In this document: positions 1 through 11,849 of the stretch, in pieces
Numbering within the stretch: position 1 is the stretch's first letter
Layout of the letters: each line of letters starts with the position of its first letter
NCBI GenBank assembly: GCA_022577435.1
Contig: JAKOON010000012.1
Location: 15,919,085 to 15,983,084, forward strand
Length of the DNA stretch: 64,000 nt
Source: Embiotoca jacksoni
Lineage: Eukaryota > Chordata > Actinopteri > Embiotocidae
Direction: 5' to 3'
Position numbers and translations under genes: made by a program
The notes under the pieces: model-generated
The model's database searches: none
What the model was told of the DNA's origin: nothing
What the model saw: the letters and a program-made list of their open reading frames with translations, nothing else

Positions 1-559
1 ATTCTCCTTTTTCCCCACTTCTTCTCTACTCTTGGGTACACAATAAGCAATAAATCACAATCGTTTCTGTTTTTATCTCCTTCTTTTCTCCGTTGTTCGT
101 CTGACGCTGCTGTGTTGGGGTGGTCTCCGAGGACCGGAGGGGGAGGAAGGAGGAAGAGGAGGGCAAGCGTCAGCACTTGAACTCTGGCTGAGGGATTGAG
201 TGAGCTTCGGTTCAGACAAACCAATGACCTTCAGGCATGGTGTTTGTCGAGCAGTGAACTGCTCTATTTACTGCTCTTTGTGTGGCCTTAATAAACAGCC
301 CACAGTGGGGACATGTGGACTTTAGCTCGAGAGCTCTCTTTTTTTTTGTGGTCATTTTGTAATTTCTTGAAAAATACAGCACATAATTAAAAGAGTGGCA
401 GAGGCATGCCTACTATAGAATACTATTTAAAGTCGCTGCTCTACTGTAGGTGTGTTTGTGTTTATTCATTCAGTAGCCTCTTTGTTTGAGCGAGGCGAGC
501 CCCGCGGTGTCATGTTTGTACTTTCCCCTCTTGCCTTCTAAACTGTGAATGACAAGATG
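1..559. other. Non-coding, nothing recognised
   Basis: No open frame, RNA gene or known repeat is visible. A purine-rich GGA/GAA stretch lies near 129-165. The rest is mixed-composition unique sequence. Confidence 0.5.
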
Positions 560-720
560 TATCCATCAGAGGGCTGGAGCTCGATTTCAATAGCAGCTCA
601 GGGGGAATCATTCAGAGAAATGTAATTTACTCACTATTGGTCAGTTTGACCCCCGACCTCAATCACTTGACACAGTTGCCATAGAAACCATTGAAAAAGA
701 ACAAGCGGGGAGTCAGATAG
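560..720. promoter_or_regulatory. Candidate conserved non-coding element with RFX X-box
   Basis: This block has balanced composition, few homopolymers and several intact factor motifs: an RFX X-box at 675-688 and an NKX2-type TCACTTGA at 663-670. Such texture is typical of vertebrate CNEs. Conservation itself is inferred and was not tested. Confidence 0.35.
675..688. promoter_or_regulatory. RFX X-box motif
   Basis: The sequence GTTGCCATAGAAAC fits the RFX consensus RYYNYY-N2-RRNRAC on both half-sites. RFX factors control ciliary and neural genes in vertebrates. Occupancy is unknown, and a degenerate 14-mer can arise by chance in 64 kb. Confidence 0.4.
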
Positions 721-753
721 AATCATTTCTGCTACTCATCCAAAACACACAGC

Positions 754-754
<1 letters not shown>

Positions 755-786
<32 letters not shown>

Positions 787-787
787 A
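755..787. repeat. (AAC)n microsatellite
   Basis: About 11 uninterrupted AAC triplets. Confidence 0.95.
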
Positions 788-889
788 AGCCTGCTGGGTG
801 GCAGAAGAAGTAAATGTATAAAGAAACAAATAAAGCAGAGAAAAGTGGATTTACACCCCATCCGAGATGTAGAGGTTTGATAGACTGGT

Positions 890-1160
890 GGTCTTGATCA
901 TTACATAATTATATCAACATTTCTATTTGTCCTAACTGTCAGACTCAGTCATTTTTTTCATGCTACTGACAGATTAATTACACCCAATTATTTCAGAAGT
1001 GTTCTCATACTAATTAGTCATACAGTTACACAGCGCTAATAGCTCAGGGATCAAAGAAAACAAATGACTATCATACATCATTTCAATTAACCAGCACGAT
1101 GGATTAATTAACACTCTGTCATTTTAATGCCCTAGGTGGTCGGATATGATGAGCGATGAT
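890..1160. promoter_or_regulatory. Candidate enhancer: homeodomain-site cluster
   Basis: The block carries many TAAT/ATTA cores, including TTAATTA and GATTAATTAA forms, plus a TCF/LEF-type GATCAAAG at 1049-1056. Dense homeodomain cores next to a TCF site are common in developmental enhancers, but AT-rich DNA yields TAAT cores by chance. Inference only. Confidence 0.3.
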
Positions 1161-2509
1161 CAGAGGAGGATTTTCGCTTCAGTAATGGGGGTGAAGCCAG
1201 GAGCATCCGTGTGTTGTAAACAGTCGCAGCTCAAAATGAGGCACATAAAAGTGCCCTCGGCAGTCGAGGTGTAAAACACAGATATGTCGAGCTCAGATTG
1301 TCCACTTTGTAGCTGTTATTGAAATATGGGTGTTTTTTAGTCCGACCTTCATTTATCTATTGTTTGATCTATTAATTGTAGAGTGTAAAACCAGACAGCT
1401 GTTTTCACATTTATCTTCTTAAAGTGCAAAGTATTCCAAATATTCCAATCCTGGTATAATTCCACTAAAATATGAAGTGGAAACTTGAGAGCTGCAGTGA
1501 ACAAACACACTGAGAATGTACTTGAGACAGAGACACCTTGTGTCCTACATTTAAAAGATGATGAATGAAATATATTTCCTATATTCTCTCATGTTTAACG
1601 AGTGAGAAGGAGTAAACATCATTTTAAGAAGTTTAACAAGATAATCGAATCTGTTTTTGTGTGTGTGTGTGTGGGGGGGGAAATAGAGGGTTTTTTTTCA
1701 GAGTATTTTATATAGTACATCTGAAGTGGCTTTAAGAAAAGCTGTGCGGGATGGAAGCAGCTTCAGAGAGGAAGTTGGACAAAGTAGTGCAAACTGCATC
1801 AGAAAAAGAGAAACTACTGTACCATTCGTATTACATGCGTGCCATTAAATGACTGAAATGTTTTAGAAATAAGATGGTTTGTGAAGATTTAAGGTTGCTG
1901 ATTGCCTGTAAACAGGAATGTGTATTTCCATTACTATTCTATTATTCTATTATGCAAATGCACAAAAAGATTTTCTTTTTGTTTGACTGTGGTCATTCGA
2001 TGTTTTTCAGTGTAGAGACTTATCATGTAAGCTCATACTGAAATGACGGGGTAGAGTATATACTGTAAGTATGTAACCATAACAGAACCTTGAACATTAA
2101 AAATACATTTCAAAATGTCTTGCCAAATCATTGCACTGTTTGTATCCATATGAAGTCCAGCAGATGAAGTCTAATATGCATCTTACAACTTACACTTGAG
2201 TCTTGAATTATTATTTACAGCATGTTTACAGTATAAAGAGTGTATTTTTGTATGGATACATGTCTACAATGGATCTTTTTTTACTTTTTTTGGTTTAATT
2301 TTAAGTAAGTTTGACAATGTGGGACATTTTATCAAAGGTTTTGTTCTATTGCTATACACATACTTTGAAGATGCATAAACACATCCCTTTAACAGCAGCA
2401 GTTCTGCAGTGTGTTTAGTGTCTCATATATCTGCCTCCATGTCTGATTAACCAATATTCTAACTAGAGCCTTTTAAAGCAAAAACAGCAGAAGCAGAATC
2501 AGTCCGTCC
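1161..2509. other. AT-rich non-coding, no gene
   Basis: Nothing beyond short frames is seen. The region contains the short GT/G tract at 1659-1680. Confidence 0.5.
1659..1680. repeat. (GT)n followed by poly-G
   Basis: About seven GT units run directly into a tract of eight or nine G residues. Confidence 0.9.
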
Positions 2510-3327
2510 ATGACATTTTAGGTCAGCGCTGACTGCCTCTCTGAGTGAGGCCCTCCGTCAGTCTCTGCAGCGGAACATTCATCATCAGAAGACAGGACAC
2601 GGGACTTTTACTCTGCCTGTCAATAAGCCTGCCAGCTGGATTTTTCTGAGCTCAGGCCTTTTTACTGAAACCGGCTCAAAAAAACGAATTGCCAGATGCT
2701 GCACAATTTTGACAGACATAGCTATATTCTCTCCAAATTTAACGGTCCATGCAGAGGATTGAATTTAGGATCTATAGCTTTAAATCTTTCCTGCTGCGCT
2801 GGAACCCCGGGGAAGCCACAGCTCTCCTTCAGCCTCCTCTCATGCCTTGTTGACCCACAGCGATTAGACAATATATCTACATTGTTGACCCTACTAATGA
2901 AAGTTTGACATTGATTTCTAAATAGGCCATCGTTGTGTTTTACTGTAGAGCCTGACGTAGCGGCTCTCATCCAGCATCTGAAGCTGCAGGCAACAGTTTT
3001 CCACTACCTAATCCAACTCAATATGGCAGACACACTCACTCTTCATTTAAACAAACAAAAGCAGCACATAATGATCAGCCCTGCCATTATGGCCGATTGA
3101 TTTGATCTGGTCCAGGGCGCTGTGGATTTATTTTCTTTTATGCCCATATAGATGTGTGTCACAGGCTCGATATGCATCACAAGCATGTGTGCACATTGTA
3201 TGTGTGTGTCCGTCCCTATCCAAACAAATGGAGGCGGTTTGGGCCCAAGAGCCAGGAGCACTGCTTGTCCTTTAATTGTCATTTACATACTGGCAGAATC
3301 ATTCATTTCTAATTCCCCCTATTATTT

Positions 3328-3329
<2 letters not shown>
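2510..3329. promoter_or_regulatory. Candidate CNE block
   Basis: Unique, balanced-composition sequence with few homopolymers and scattered ATTA cores, clearly different in texture from the AT-rich DNA on its left. Open frames here are short and unsupported on both strands. A conserved regulatory block is the best guess; only cross-species alignment would show it. Confidence 0.3.

Positions 3330-3389
<60 letters not shown>
3330..3389. repeat. Compound poly-C(31) / (CA)n tract
   Basis: Thirty-one consecutive C residues abut about 14 CA units. The length of such a homopolymer is unreliable in sequencing, so the local assembly may be inexact. An apparent proline/histidine/threonine-rich frame across it is only the translated repeat. 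Confidence 0.95.
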
Positions 3390-3390
<1 letters not shown>

Positions 3391-4609
3391 CCCCCGGACT
3401 CCTCCCGAGTCTGATGTCCGTGTCAATGTCAGGCCCTGTGTCATCTGACTAGAGGAAGCACCATGGACATGTCGCTACAAAGTTAGTGTTCATTAAGTTA
3501 AAAAGGAGTTACTGTAGTGATGAATAACAAGGGAAAAGTCTGAGCATAAACCATTGATCATCACGAAACCCACCATACACAAAAAACATTCCTTTACAGC
3601 GATCTTCAAAAAAATGTATCTGATCATGTTACTTTTACTTGAATTAAGGCTATTTCAATCAACAATGAGCAATAACAAAACCAGTATTTAGACATTTGCA
3701 AGAGATGGATGTTACCAATTTGCCTGAAAATGGAAACGTTTCATATTGAGGAGTCTAAATAAACATCCTCACTGTGTTGGTGTGTGGGATCCAACATCTG
3801 AGACTTTTGCACAAAACTGTTGCAGTAAAAGCACTTTGGTTTCGTTTGAGAGGTTTTAATTCAATGTTAATAGAGTACACACTTTGTGTGTTGTGCTTCA
3901 AGTTAATTAAGAATTTTTGGTGTTTAACTAAAATGGCAGAATTTTGCCTTTACTGAGGGCTTTGAGAGAATCATAAAAACCTGAATAATATTTGGATATT
4001 GTGGGAAAATAAATCAAATTCATTGTCAGCGAACATTTTATTAACGTTAAAAAAAAAAAACAGGTTAATTGACAATGTTTATACATTTTGTTTATTTCAA
4101 AAATGTTTTGTTGTTGCAGAAGATTTTGAAAAAAAGATTCCACATACAAACAAAGAAAAGTAATAAAATAACCTATTGTACTTCCAAAATAATAACATTT
4201 GAATATATTAACCAAGTTTAACACCAGAAGAACTGGTTAATGTATGACATTACGGTACTTAGTTTAACTGTCATTCCCAGTGTGTTTGATCCATATATAT
4301 TACAGTATGTATAATAATAATAAACATTGGTCCTCTGCTTTCAGTGTTCTTCTCAAATGTCTAAAAGAAGTGAATAAGGTGAGTTTAACATCAGCAACAC
4401 AGCTCTGATTGTAAAAGACGGTGTTAAAGCTGACATATCTGCTGGTTACTGATACATGTTCTTTAAAGAATATAAGAATTGTGTAGTACATTTATGCATC
4501 AAACAGAAAACAGGAGCAATCAAAGCACAGAAATATGAGCATAAATGTACCAAAAAAAGTACAAAGAGTGTAACATCTGTCTGAGCTTAACGTTCATGTT
4601 CAGCTGTTA
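3390..4609. other. AT-rich non-coding, no gene
   Basis: No recognisable repeat, RNA or exon. Short frames at 3774-3956 and 3928-4224 have no domain or splice context. Confidence 0.5.
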
Positions 4610-4900
4610 TAATTGATTTATGGCCTTCAAGAGAGCCTTTGAAAATGCATAAACCTCAAAATGCTTTTTTGTTTATGATTATGTCCGGGCCATTGAAATG
4701 AATTCCATCACTTAACTTCTAGTCAAAGGAGATTATTGAGCTTTATGATGCAGCCAGTGAAATATCAATAATAGCGGATGGGGCTGTTGGGCTTTTTTCA
4801 CACTGCTCTTTTGTTTGGTTGTAAATGAGCTGCATCAAATTCAAAGACCACAGAAGCCATTAACAATGGACACATTGGATGAAATCCATGATGCAAACAT
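4610..4900. promoter_or_regulatory. Candidate CNE with SOX site
   Basis: Balanced unique sequence that includes a perfect SOX consensus AACAATGG at 4862-4869 within a palindromic pair. Regulatory role is inferred. Confidence 0.35.
4862..4879. promoter_or_regulatory. SoxE-type palindromic dimer site
   Basis: AACAATG, four spacer bases (GACA), then CATTGGA. SOX9/SOX10 homodimer sites are inverted CAATG-type half-sites, typically separated by about 4 bp. The left half is perfect and the right half deviates at the two or three outer bases. Function is inferred. Confidence 0.35.
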
Positions 4901-5079
4901 AAACACTTTGAGCACAAAAGCAGAGGGTGCAAAACTGTCTGAGGCATTGGTATAATATTTTAAAAGTCATGTAGCACTGGTGATTATTATCAGATTCAAT
5001 CCAACAAAAAGAAGAATTTTGTGCAAATGAAAGGAAGTTGAACCAAACGCATCGCTTTCAGGCTGAATCTCTGCATGGA

Positions 5080-5290
5080 TTGTGACCTTCTTGTATAGAT
5101 TTTACTAAGCCAGGTAAGTGCTTTGCATGTAGACATTTGCTATTGGACCTGTCGCTGGCATCAGAAGCCCAGTAGTTGCAATTACTCGCTGATCATCGCC
5201 ACGAGCCAGATAATAATTAGAGGTTGGCAAAATTCAGGGCCAGGCTGGAGAGCTATTGATTTCCCCATGTTCCCTCTTTAGTAGGATCAA
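5080..5290. promoter_or_regulatory. Candidate CNE
   Basis: Compact block of balanced composition with GATAATAATTA-type homeodomain cores and few homopolymers. Flanking sequence at 4901-5079 and 5291-5640 is plain AT-rich DNA with nothing recognised. Confidence 0.3.
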
Positions 5291-5643
5291 GAAAATAAGA
5301 CATGAAATTTACTGTCTTCATAAAAGTTTTACTAAATCAGGCCATTTGAAAGGACTATTGACAGCTTTTTCATTACCATACATAGTGTTCTCTAAAGCGT
5401 TTTTTGAGTATTAGCAATAAGAGGGCAGCTTTCTCCTTTGTGTCTTTCATGCACCAATAACTAATGGCTCCTTTGGAATATTTGGAGGTAATTTTAATCA
5501 CCCACTCGCACATATAACCTCTGTGAGGTTCTAACAGGATTACTTTCCAATTTAGCATTGACAAAGACTGCCTTAAGCTTTCAGCTAAGAAATGCACATA
5601 TGAAGGTGTGCAGAGATGAAAAACAATACTAGTAAAGGCTGGA

Positions 5644-5655
5644 AATCACGTGATT
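5644..5655. promoter_or_regulatory. 12 bp E-box palindrome (M-box core)
   Basis: AATCACGTGATT is a perfect palindrome around TCACGTGA, the preferred core of MITF/TFE-family bHLH-Zip factors. Occupancy is unknown. Confidence 0.35.
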
Positions 5656-5699
5656 ATTCTGTGATCATTTCCTCTCACAAAATTAGATTTTCATTCTGT

Positions 5700-6720
5700 G
5701 CGTTAAGTATGAAAGATGGCTGCAGAAGTTCTCCAAAGAATTTAAAGAAAGAGACTCGATGAGGGGATTAGAACTGGCAGAGACATGAAGAAGAGGCTGA
5801 CACAAAACACTGGCGTTCTGTATGCATGCAGACAAAGTCAAAAGCAGTTGGATTTGAGTTGAGAGAGATGCGCAGGCTTGAAGCCCAGGGGGTCATTTCC
5901 CTTCCTCGATGGACAGACTATTAACTTTTTGATTGGCAGCGGGGCTGACGCTGCCTGTTCATCATTGAGCCCTGTCGATTCCTCAGCATTTGGAAACAGC
6001 ACATAAATTCAAAGGGCCGAGTATGAACAGTGTATCTCAGCATCCTCTGAAAGGGCTGCATCACACGGCCATAAAGAAAAACAGCAGCGTTTCCCTGACG
6101 CTGATTTCCTCGCTGGCAAAAAGTCACAGAAATAAATGACTTGGAACAGTCTGCAGTGTAGAGGAAGCTGAGTGCTGACAGCCTTTCTCACAGTCGTTTT
6201 GGTGTATTATGATGTTTTTGGCTTTATTTCTCTCCCTATCTGTTGGGATGGGATGATTTCAGCAAAGTTTTGTGAGAAAAATGGCGACGCCTGGCCTACA
6301 GTGAAATATCTATTGATGGAACTTTCCAGACCTTACTTGGGCCCTCACTTTAATTACTTGTTAGTCTTTTTATAGGGGAAGTAAATATGGCCGTTTGGGT
6401 TTATGGGGGGGCAGAAAAAAGGGCTGGCCTGTTTTATCTGCCCTTGCACACGCATCAGTGTAATGATGACAAAACGGGATGTTAACTAATGATTAGTAGA
6501 AATGGTTGCAGTTAATTAGTTGGTCCTTCGTTTATCGTTCCATTTGCACATTTTGGGGAGCAATCGTTATTAATTAGGGCCATCATGCCGAAAGGGGTGA
6601 GGTGGAACCCTACAGCCAAGTTAATCAGGCTGCAATGAAAGCTCCATTATCCTGCTCCGTCCCGTTGGCCTGTGATCTATTAGCATTATCTAAAAGCTCC
6701 AACAGGATCAGCGACAAGAC
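5700..6720. promoter_or_regulatory. Candidate CNE block
   Basis: About 1 kb of mostly unique, low-homopolymer sequence. The part at 6530-6715 contains TTAATTAG and short GC-rich stretches between TAAT cores. Frames on both strands at 5921-6375 are mutually overlapping and lack any domain, so coding is unlikely. Conservation untested. Confidence 0.35.
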
Positions 6721-7476
6721 TGAAAAAAAAAAAAAATCAAAGGCACATAAACTGGGTGGAGTTTGATTGGCCCAGTTCCTGGGTCACTGGTTATATGGGA
6801 GAATCTCACATAATATTCTGTGGCTCTTTGTGTCATTGCATAAATCCAGGCTGTTGGTATTGAGTGCAGTGGCGGAGGTGTTTTCAGTATGTATGACTGG
6901 AGCTCTGGAGCTGTCTTGACACAACTCGTTTTGAGTGGCTGAGGTGTTTTGTAGGTGAAGTTGAGGGTAAAACAGCCACTTTGGTTGAGGAAGTTCTTAA
7001 TAGTGTGCAATTTGGTGTCAACAGGACGGCAGCAGAACAGGCAAGAATAGAATATTTTTTAAAGGAAGACGATTTTCTTCAGAGACATTTTGAAGTATTT
7101 TGTCTTTAAGGTTGAGGGTCACAATGTTTTCAATTTCTCAATTTCAACAAATCACACAAAAAGAACAAAACGATTACGTGATCTGCAGCGGAAGTGTTGT
7201 CAAAACCTTCAATTAGTTAAAACAATGAGCTGTCCTTGAAAAAAGTACTCAAAATATTTGGTGTTGAATCAATGTATGTCCCACTGACAGTTTGCATTGT
7301 GTACAAATAAAAAAATAGGTTCAGCCATGAACATAATTAGCATCATTTAAATGGACAAGCTAAAAATATTAGAATGAGAAAAAACAAATGTGTAGCCAAA
7401 GCCTGATGTTATTTCTTTATTTATCTCTTTCCTGTGTGTGCTGTTTGACACATTTCTTCATGACCATGAATCTAGC
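6721..7476. other. Non-coding, no gene
   Basis: A 14-base poly-A near 6722 and AT-rich sequence. The minus-strand frame at 6708-7010 has no recognisable motif. Confidence 0.5.
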
Positions 7477-7733
7477 CTTACAGAAAAAACTCACAAAAAG
7501 ATTCCCATGTTTTCCACATGGGACACATGCGATCACATGTATGACACATGTTTACCACATTTTGCCATATATGTTAATGTGGGTAAAATGTGAAATGTTT
7601 TTACATGGAAATTTACATAGGCTTAAACCTTGAAAATGTTCTAAAACCACATTTCCTATGGACAAAATGCATGTTTCACATGTGATCACGTGAGTTTTTT
7701 GCACATGTGAAATTCACATGGTTCTTCTGTAAG
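7477..7733. mobile_element. MITE-like element rich in CACATG words
   Basis: The ends form an imperfect terminal inverted repeat: CTTACAGAAAAAAC at 7477-7490 against a right end whose complement reads CTTACAGAAGAAC. The interior is built of many diverged copies of CACATG/ACATGTG in both orientations, so the whole element can fold back. It is about 257 bp with no coding capacity, consistent with a non-autonomous DNA transposon. Superfamily not determined; no clear target-site duplication seen. Confidence 0.6.
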
Positions 7734-10045
7734 AGTGGGTGGGAACTGTATTATTATTATTTTTTTTAAGCTAATTCTACATACGCCCGGGGGCCTGTCT
7801 ATATGGACACCGATTGTGTGTTAATCCGCAACTGAAAATAGTCCCTCAACAAAACTTTCTATTTCCTCCTGTTGAAGTAATATTTGCGAAAATCGACAGG
7901 GCCCAGCTGGTTTGGGGGATTAATAAGCATCAAAAATAAATGAAACAATGTATTTGTTCCTTGTTTTTAAGGTTTACCTCTTCGGGAATCGGGCGGCCTT
8001 GGAGCTGAGTGCCACTGACGAGGCAGGAGTGCCTAAAGCGTTGAGAGAACGATTGTTGGTTTTGGTCTCTTCATGCATTTATTGACAAGAAAAATATTAA
8101 ATAACATGAAGCTTGTTTTGTTAATTAGGAGTGAGCCAAGAAGAATAATGAAGAATGTTAAGAGATTTTTAGTCCTAAAAAAAAGCAGACGAGAGAGAAA
8201 ATTAGACCTAGAAACTAGTTATTTGATTGATTTTAATGAAGAATATTCATCTATATACTGTAGCTGCACCGTTTCTTGCAACGAGCATAAAATCCTACAT
8301 TTGTACAGAGCAAAACAAGCATACCATGTCTTGTAGTTGTCACCTTCATCATATTTTCTGTATAATGAGCTGTATAATCTCTGCAGAACTGCATCAAATA
8401 AAATTACATGACCTAATCACATTAACTTTTCAAAGTAATTCCCCTAAAAGCCATGTAAACTCGCAGTCCTATTTGTTTTCTCTGCACACAGTTGAGGAAT
8501 ATGAGTAAATGTAAATTCCTGCAACACAATAAGGTGATTGTACTTGAGACTTAGTACCATGAAATACTGGGCGCATTCATTACAAATAACCAGGGACTGG
8601 GCACCAAAGTGTAAAGGAGGAAATCAATGCATTTTCCCAGCTTATTTCATGCAAATGAACACTGAAGGAAACTGATATGGTTAAGGCAAGGTTACAGAAA
8701 GACGGAGAGAAAGGCCAGTGTCCCCGAGAAATCAATAGAATAAACTTGAGAAATGATTTAGATAGAGCAGATATGAACATTGAAATAAACAAATACCCTT
8801 AAAGGAAATCAATCATATAATTTAAAGAGTAAATGGCTTGAACCGGGGTGATGTCCCTCATGGCTTAGACAAATGGAAGATTTTTAATTTCATCATTGAT
8901 ATTATGCCAGACTTGGAGATTTTGCAGATGGTTGCAACCAGGGGGGAGAAAAATCAATTGGGTCTAGTTCTGTGGTCTTAAGAGATGTTAGATATTTACA
9001 GCATGGAGGTATGGAGCCTTGTATAAATTTACATTTTAAGAGATAAAAGACCTCTGTATTTTATCTTGTTATTGATAATAGAAACTGTCGACTTTTATCC
9101 TGTCCCATCTCAGGGAAGCCGAGCTGTCGGCTGAACGTGTTTGTGTATGTGACTGAGACAGGGGTTCAGAGTGTATTTGTGTCCATGAGAGGGAGAGAAT
9201 GCGAGAGACAGAGGCAGTGGTCGGAGGCAATTTCAAGCCCTTATTTTCTTTATACACAAAAGGCAGGCTTTGTGTGCAGTTGTGTTTTTTTTTCTTCTTT
9301 CTTTCTTCCCTCGCCATCCCGCTTCCACGTCAAGGCAATCGAGGTGGCATAATTGCATCAGAGGTCCAGAAATATAGGGTTGCAATTTAGAAGGAGGATG
9401 AGAAGAAGAGGATGAAGAGGAGAATGAGAAGAGAGGGTGTATAGGGAGGGCAGGAAAGGCATCTCAGACAGGTTCATTTACGGCTGGAACAGGGACAGAG
9501 AGGTTAAGACATTGTGACAAGAGACAAAGTAAATGTATATGTAAATGCAAGAGGTTGTTATCACTCCTAAAACACTATGCAGCTTTTTCACGCTTTGGAG
9601 ACCTAAATTATATTTAGGCCACATAAAATCCAATAGTCCAACTGTGACCCACAGCTATGTAAATGGTTCAGGTAATTCTTTAAAACACTGCACTGGTGGC
9701 CAAACGGTGGGAGCAAATAACAACAAAGTGTTTACATCATTTGAATGATTTAGGACTACTTGCAGCGATCACTTTAATAGACTCCAGTGTGCTGGCACAG
9801 ACTTCCAGGTTACAGCTTTGCCTGCTCCTTCTCGCTGCATTTCTGCACAGACTTAACAAGAAGCACTCGGGAAAAAAGACAAAACCGAATGTGCCGTTGG
9901 AATTCTTTCACCTCGACGTTCAGCCGTGTCGAATGTAAACGTCTGTGGTTGGACTCAGTCTGTAATGAGCTGTGAGGCAGATTACAAGGGACAAGTAAGG
10001 CATTTTTTTCAAGATATAATAAATGTGTACAAAAGCATATTACAG
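7734..10045. other. Non-coding; CNE-like pockets, no gene
   Basis: The segment is mostly AT-rich unique DNA. A GC-richer pocket at 7960-8040 and a purine-rich GAA/GAG stretch at 9390-9440 stand out. Overlapping frames on both strands at 9069-9390 and 9545-10136 disagree with each other and show no domain. Confidence 0.45.
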
Positions 10046-10830
10046 GTCTTAAATTTTCAACCACATGTGCAGTAGCTGGTGAAAAAGTTGGGGTTAAAAC
10101 TGGGTTTTTATTTTTGAAGTAAGCTGTGTTTTTCAATTAATGTAAAAAAGCGACTAGTTGCTGCTACTTTTTTTTTTTTTTTACCTGTGTTGGACTATGG
10201 TGATCTTCTATATATGCATGCCTCTGCTAACTGTATTCGTATGGTGGACACAGCTTACCGTGCTTCACTGCGGTTCATTACCAATTGTAAAGCTCGGACT
10301 CACCACTGTGAGTTACACTCTCGGGTAGGGTGGCCTGCTTTGGCCACCCGTAGGCTCTGTCACTGGTACACCTTCATTTATAAGGCAATCCTTGGTCTGC
10401 TCCCAAACTACCTGTGTCTTCATCATGCAGAAAAGTGCCGGACAATACTCCTTGCCTTCTCAGGACTTCTTTATGCTCGCTGTCCCAAATGCCAGAACGG
10501 AAATGGGAAAAAAGGGCTTTTGTGTACTCTGCACCCTCATCATGGAATATGTTGCAGAATGATTTAAAACTCAAAGAACTGATACCACTTAAAATCTAAA
10601 ATGAAAGAAATAGAGGCAGGTTCCCAGAAATGTCCATGTTTTTAAATTAACCAGGTTACATAACTGACTCTTAACTTGTAGTTTCTTTTAATTTGTCTCA
10701 TTCTGTGTTCTTCTGTCTGTAACTATGCGTTTCTTATGTTGCTGCCTGTCTTGACCAGGTCTCCCTTGAAAAAGAGATATTTAATCTCAATGGGACTCTC
10801 CTGGTTAAATAAAGGTTAAATAAATTGTAC
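10046..10830 (+). mobile_element. 5'-truncated LINE (non-LTR retrotransposon) with decayed reverse-transcriptase C-terminus
   Basis: Conceptual translation shows the C-terminal part of a fish LINE reverse transcriptase. Landmarks are LVKKLGLKLGFYF (about 10076-10114), PVLDYGDLLYMHAS (10184-10225), ALRFITNC, THHCELHSRVGWPAL, FIYKAILGLLPNYL, QDFFMLAVPNARTEMGKK and AFVYSAPSSWNMLQN. The reading frame changes near 10430-10457 and again near 10513, and in-frame stops occur at about 10073 and 10115, so it is dead. A run of T at 10168-10182 adds extra phenylalanines in frame. The catalytic YADD region is missing because the copy is 5'-truncated. The 3' UTR ends in AAATAAAGGTTAAATAAA-type repeats. The clade (L2/Rex/I-like) is not resolved. 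Confidence 0.88.
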
Positions 10831-10934
10831 TTTACATTGTTACATTGTGTGCATTTTTTTACGAACCTACATATTAAACTTGCAATAATCAATATTTTTA
10901 TAACGATGAATACATTTACTCAAAGGCATAGTTC

Positions 10935-11235
10935 AAGAAGAATAATTCTATGATGCTTTTGTGTCTTTTAGCTAATTGTTTTTTTGGCCACAGCAGGAAG
11001 CTATCTTCAATAATAAGTATTTAGCTGAAGAAGAAGATATCGTCAGAGGAGTTTTTCCAGACCAAAACTGAGCTGAAAGGAGTGCTGGACTTCTTTTTGG
11101 CAGATGGACAACAGTAAATGTTTATCTACTAATAATCGAATAACACGAACACATTGGCAGTTGGTTGCCAACACGTGTTTTTTCTGCCCCCAAGTGGCCA
11201 AAAAGTCAGTTGTTGCAGATTTGATAATTGGATTC
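10935..11235. mobile_element. Probable interspersed repeat fragment
   Basis: The text resembles a repeat I recall from percomorph genomes: a GGCCACAGCAGG segment, then GTGCTGGACTT, GTTGGTTGCCAACA and CCCCCAAGTGGCC. No ends or target duplication can be fixed. It may belong to the same element as the hAT-like end at 11.95 kb. Family unknown. Confidence 0.4.
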
Positions 11236-11849
11236 TAGTTTTAAAGGCTTTATGTACTGTTTGATCTTCATCTTCCCACTTTGGGCTCATATCATTTCTG
11301 TTAATCACAAAACAGAACGTTTTGCTTCTGCTGTTTTTATTTTATTCGTGTTACCTTGGATGAGACCCATCATAAGAAGTATATAAGCGTTATTTGAGCT
11401 AACCGCAATAATTTTGTAAAGTTTAGACAGTTTCCAGGATGCTAACACATGGATGAAACAAACACAGGTGACATATTTCCATTGCTATTTTTTACATCCT
11501 TTTCCACCATTTGAGGTTTAATTGGTGATGCCATGTCTTTGCAGCCACTTCTTCTACTATGATTTAAAGTTACACGAGTGGAGAATTAGCACCAACATAG
11601 TACATTGTTTATTTAGATTATGGGTAACTGCCATTGTCTGTAATTTATCTGTATATATCTGGGGAAGGCTTTGCATATTTAATTTGTTATTTATGTCTTA
11701 TATGCCCTGCAACTTTAATTTACAAAGCCTGAAGGGCAAAAAAATAAAACATACATCATTTATATAATCTGTTGTTCAATGCTAATGCATGTCTATCCTT
11801 CTTTATAAGGTGTATTATTAAACTATGATCAGGCTTAGACTATAATGAT
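11236..11849. other. AT-rich non-coding, no gene
   Basis: No recognised feature. It may be the interior of an old transposon bounded by the entries on either side. Confidence 0.4.
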
